Shown here: one piece after another, positions 62,452-64,000 of the stretch | How the letters are laid out: every line of letters begins with the position of its first letter | How positions within the stretch are numbered: the first letter of the stretch is position 1 | Assembly (NCBI RefSeq): GCF_003335045.1 | Contig: NZ_QOZG01000001.1 | Span: 124,001-188,000, forward strand | DNA length: 64,000 bases | Reading direction: 5' to 3' | Source: Paramesorhizobium salinisoli | Lineage (GTDB): Bacteria > Pseudomonadota > Alphaproteobacteria > Rhizobiales > Rhizobiaceae | Made by a program: the position numbers and the translations under genes | Notes under the pieces: model-generated | Databases searched by the model: none | The model's input: only the letters and a program-made list of their open reading frames with translations | Told to the model about the DNA's origin: nothing

Positions 62452-63354
62452 TCAAAACTTCCCCGTCCGCTGATACTTCTCGAAAATCCCCCTCAGATGC
62501 TCCGCCACCACCTGGACATGCTGGCCGGCATCCTTGGCGACGATCATGCCAAGCTCATAGGTGCCGAGCGGTGGCAGGCCGTGTTCCGGCCCGAGTGCGA
62601 TGATCCCCTCGCCTAGCAAAGTCTTGCCAAATGGAGCGATGGCCAGATCGGCGAGAATTGCCGAGCGCTGCCCCGTGGTATGTGAACTCATATAGGCGAC
62701 GCGATAGTCCCGCCCCGCCGCTTCGAGTGCCTCCAGCGCATTGCCGCGCCAGGCGCAACCCTCCTCCCACATCGAGAGCGGCAGCGGGTCGCGTTCATGC
62801 GCGGTGCCGCATTTGGCGCCGGCCCAAACCAGTTCCTCGGTCATCAGCACCTCGACATCGCTGGTCTTCGGCACCGTGTTCGACACATTGACCATGGTGA
62901 TGTCGAGGCGGTGCTCGTCCATGCGCCTGCGCAGATTGATGCTCTGGTCGATGACGACATCGACAGTCACGCTCGGATGCGTTTCGGCGAAGCGCTTGAG
63001 CACGAAAGGCAGCACCCATTCCCCGATATCGTCCGGCGATCCCAGACGGACGACGCCCGACACGGTCGGCACCACGAACTTCGCCACAGCCTCGCGGTTG
63101 AGTGCGAGCATGCGCCTTGCATAACCCAGCAGCACCTCGCCATCGCTGGTCAGCGCCACCGAGCGCGCATCGCGCTCCAGAAGCGTGACGCCCAGCGTCT
63201 CCTCCAGCTTCTTGATCTGCATCGATACTGCCGACGGCGTGCGGAACACCGCATTCGCCGCAGCCGAGAAACTTCCGGTCTCCGCTATCATGACAAATGT
63301 CCTCAACACATCAAGATCGAGGATCGGTAGCGGGTGGTGCATGGGAGCTGTCAT
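62452..63354 (-). CDS. LysR-family transcriptional regulator
   Basis: A 300-residue LysR protein: an N-terminal winged helix (ETGSFSAAANAVFRTPSAVSMQIKKLEETLG near residues 20-50) and a C-terminal effector domain (VRLGSPDDIGEWVLPFVLKRF). The LDLDVLRTFVMIAETGSFSAAA opening is typical of rhizobial members that control surface or catabolic genes. It is divergent from a DUF1127 gene, which it may regulate. In-frame ATG codons at 63342 and 63354 are both possible starts. Confidence 0.9.
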   Translation of the reverse strand: MTAPMHHPLPILDLDVLRTFVMIAETGSFSAAANAVFRTPSAVSMQIKKLEETLGVTLLERDARSVALTSDGEVLLGYARRMLALNREAVAKFVVPTVSGVVRLGSPDDIGEWVLPFVLKRFAETHPSVTVDVVIDQSINLRRRMDEHRLDITMVNVSNTVPKTSDVEVLMTEELVWAGAKCGTAHERDPLPLSMWEEGCAWRGNALEALEAAGRDYRVAYMSSHTTGQRSAILADLAIAPFGKTLLGEGIIALGPEHGLPPLGTYELGMIVAKDAGQHVQVVAEHLRGIFEKYQRTGKF

Positions 63355-63471
63355 GATCTGCCTCTTAGATCAATTATTCTGAATGTAACTGTTCTTCAAT
63401 TTCGTTTGATTGAACATCAAGCGTCCTGCATAGTCAACCCAGAAGTAACGGAAATGGACGAGGAAAAGACC

Positions 63472-63726
63472 ATGACCACCTGCGACAGAGACTATCTGGA
63501 CAATTATAGCACATCTCGGGCGACCTATGCTGATCGGTTGGTGCGCTTTTTCGAAAGCACCACACTCGGAGTTGCGAGGACATACAGAGAGAAAGTTGCG
63601 TTGATCGCCGCCCGGAAGCGGCAGCGCGACACCGTCCGCGCCCTGGCCTATCTGCCAGAGAACATTCTTCAGGATATCGGCTGGCCGGACCTCTATGAGC
63701 GTCAGCAAAGGAAGACCGGGAAATGA
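63472..63726 (+). CDS. DUF1127 small protein
   Basis: An 84-residue protein. The C-terminal part has the DUF1127 pattern (RDTVRALAYLPENILQDIGW), an Arg-rich helix found in many short rhizobial proteins, some of which act in RNA turnover or phosphate and stress control. GAGGAAAAG precedes ATG 63472; ATG 63454 is in frame. A terminator lies just after. Confidence 0.85.
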   Translation: MTTCDRDYLDNYSTSRATYADRLVRFFESTTLGVARTYREKVALIAARKRQRDTVRALAYLPENILQDIGWPDLYERQQRKTGK

Positions 63727-63743
63727 TGTCTCGGGATAATGCC

Positions 63744-63785
63744 AACGGGCGGCACCGCTTGTTCCTGCCGCCCGTTATTCTTTCC
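63744..63785 (+). terminator. Intrinsic terminator after the DUF1127 gene
   Basis: AACGGGCGGCA (63744-63754) pairs perfectly with TGCCGCCCGTT (63766-63776) over an 11-base loop, followed by ATTCTTTCC. It lies 18 bases after the stop. A strong factor-independent terminator. Confidence 0.85.
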
Positions 63786-63961
63786 GGCCTGTTCCCAGCC
63801 CTATAAAATATCGCCCGTTTGCGACAGCTATTTCGTCGCACTTCCCATAGGAATAATTCTATGGCTCAATGGTTTTTAGGTCTTAACTGCGCCTGAATCG
63901 TGCTGAATCATTGTTCAGATGCGACAGAGAAACGGCAGAAGACAGCGGGAACATTGCAGCC

Positions 63962-64000
63962 ATGGATCAGAAAACGCTTATAAAGCGCTCATTCGTCTTC
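63962..64000 (+). CDS. Possible start of a further gene, cut by the right edge
   Basis: An ATG at 63962 opens 13 codons (MDQKTLIKRSFVF) to the end of the window, a basic start running into hydrophobic residues as in an exported protein. Upstream lies an AT-rich stretch (63780-63900) and the small palindrome CTGAATCATTGTTCAG at 63903-63918, which could be a regulatory site. The identity cannot be told from so few residues. Confidence 0.35.
   Translation, partial: MDQKTLIKRSFVF

Overview
The window is about 64 kb of high-GC chromosomal DNA from an alphaproteobacterium of the order Hyphomicrobiales (Rhizobiales), most like the Brucellaceae/Phyllobacteriaceae branch. Evidence for this is the AcpXL very-long-chain lipid A operon, the rhizobial-type cobalamin genes (cobNOPQW with cbtAB), a ChoXWV choline importer, an Atu4866-type protein, a short DUF1127 protein, and dense families of intergenic palindromic repeats. 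No rRNA, tRNA, phage, IS element or CRISPR array was seen. The genus cannot be fixed from the sequence alone.

Layout. 1-5 kb: the 3' end of a RuBisCO-like protein, the wreck of an ATP-grasp gene, a polysaccharide deacetylase, and a LysR regulator divergent from a short-chain dehydrogenase followed by two small exported proteins. 5.4-8 kb: phosphonate accessory genes (phnN, phnM, DUF1045) without the C-P lyase core. 8.1-12.7 kb: sugar-acid and aldehyde metabolism (kdgK, an aldose-1-epimerase-like gene, gabD) and an AEC transporter. 12.9-17.8 kb: acpXL-fabF2XL-fabF1XL-adh2XL-lpxXL, which makes and attaches the very-long-chain fatty acid of lipid A; the usual fabZXL is absent. 17.8-23.6 kb: an L,D-transpeptidase and a peptide/nickel-type ABC importer with fused ATPases.

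23.6-41.4 kb is a large but incomplete cobalamin island: cobD, cobC, cobB, cobA, cbiD, cobK, cobM, cobE, cobO, cobN, cobW, cobP, cbtA, cbtB, cobQ. A cobalamin riboswitch lies upstream of cbtB and carries a palindromic repeat inside its variable arm. cobG, cobH, cobI, cobJ and cobL are not in the window. Palindromic repeats litter this island, and two sit in frame inside genes (cobN, cobC).

41.4-47.8 kb: two valine-catabolic genes (acyl-CoA dehydrogenase, 3-hydroxyisobutyrate dehydrogenase), then the choXWV choline importer. 49.5-60.4 kb is the most interesting block. It holds betaine-homocysteine methyltransferase, a ferredoxin-like protein, a non-pyrrolysine MttB-family methyltransferase, its corrinoid protein, a DUF1638 protein, a methylene-tetrahydrofolate reductase-like protein, a methyl-THF:corrinoid methyltransferase and a RACo-type [2Fe-2S]/ASKHA reductive activator. 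Together these look like a complete corrinoid-dependent demethylation module that passes methyl groups from a quaternary amine (probably glycine betaine) to tetrahydrofolate. It lies between a choline importer and, further upstream, cobalamin synthesis genes. The catalytic partners carry Arg-rich tails, while the corrinoid protein has a strongly acidic N-terminus.

60.7-64 kb: an ROK sugar kinase with cutC, a LysR regulator, a DUF1127 protein with a clear terminator, and the possible first codons of a further gene at the right edge.
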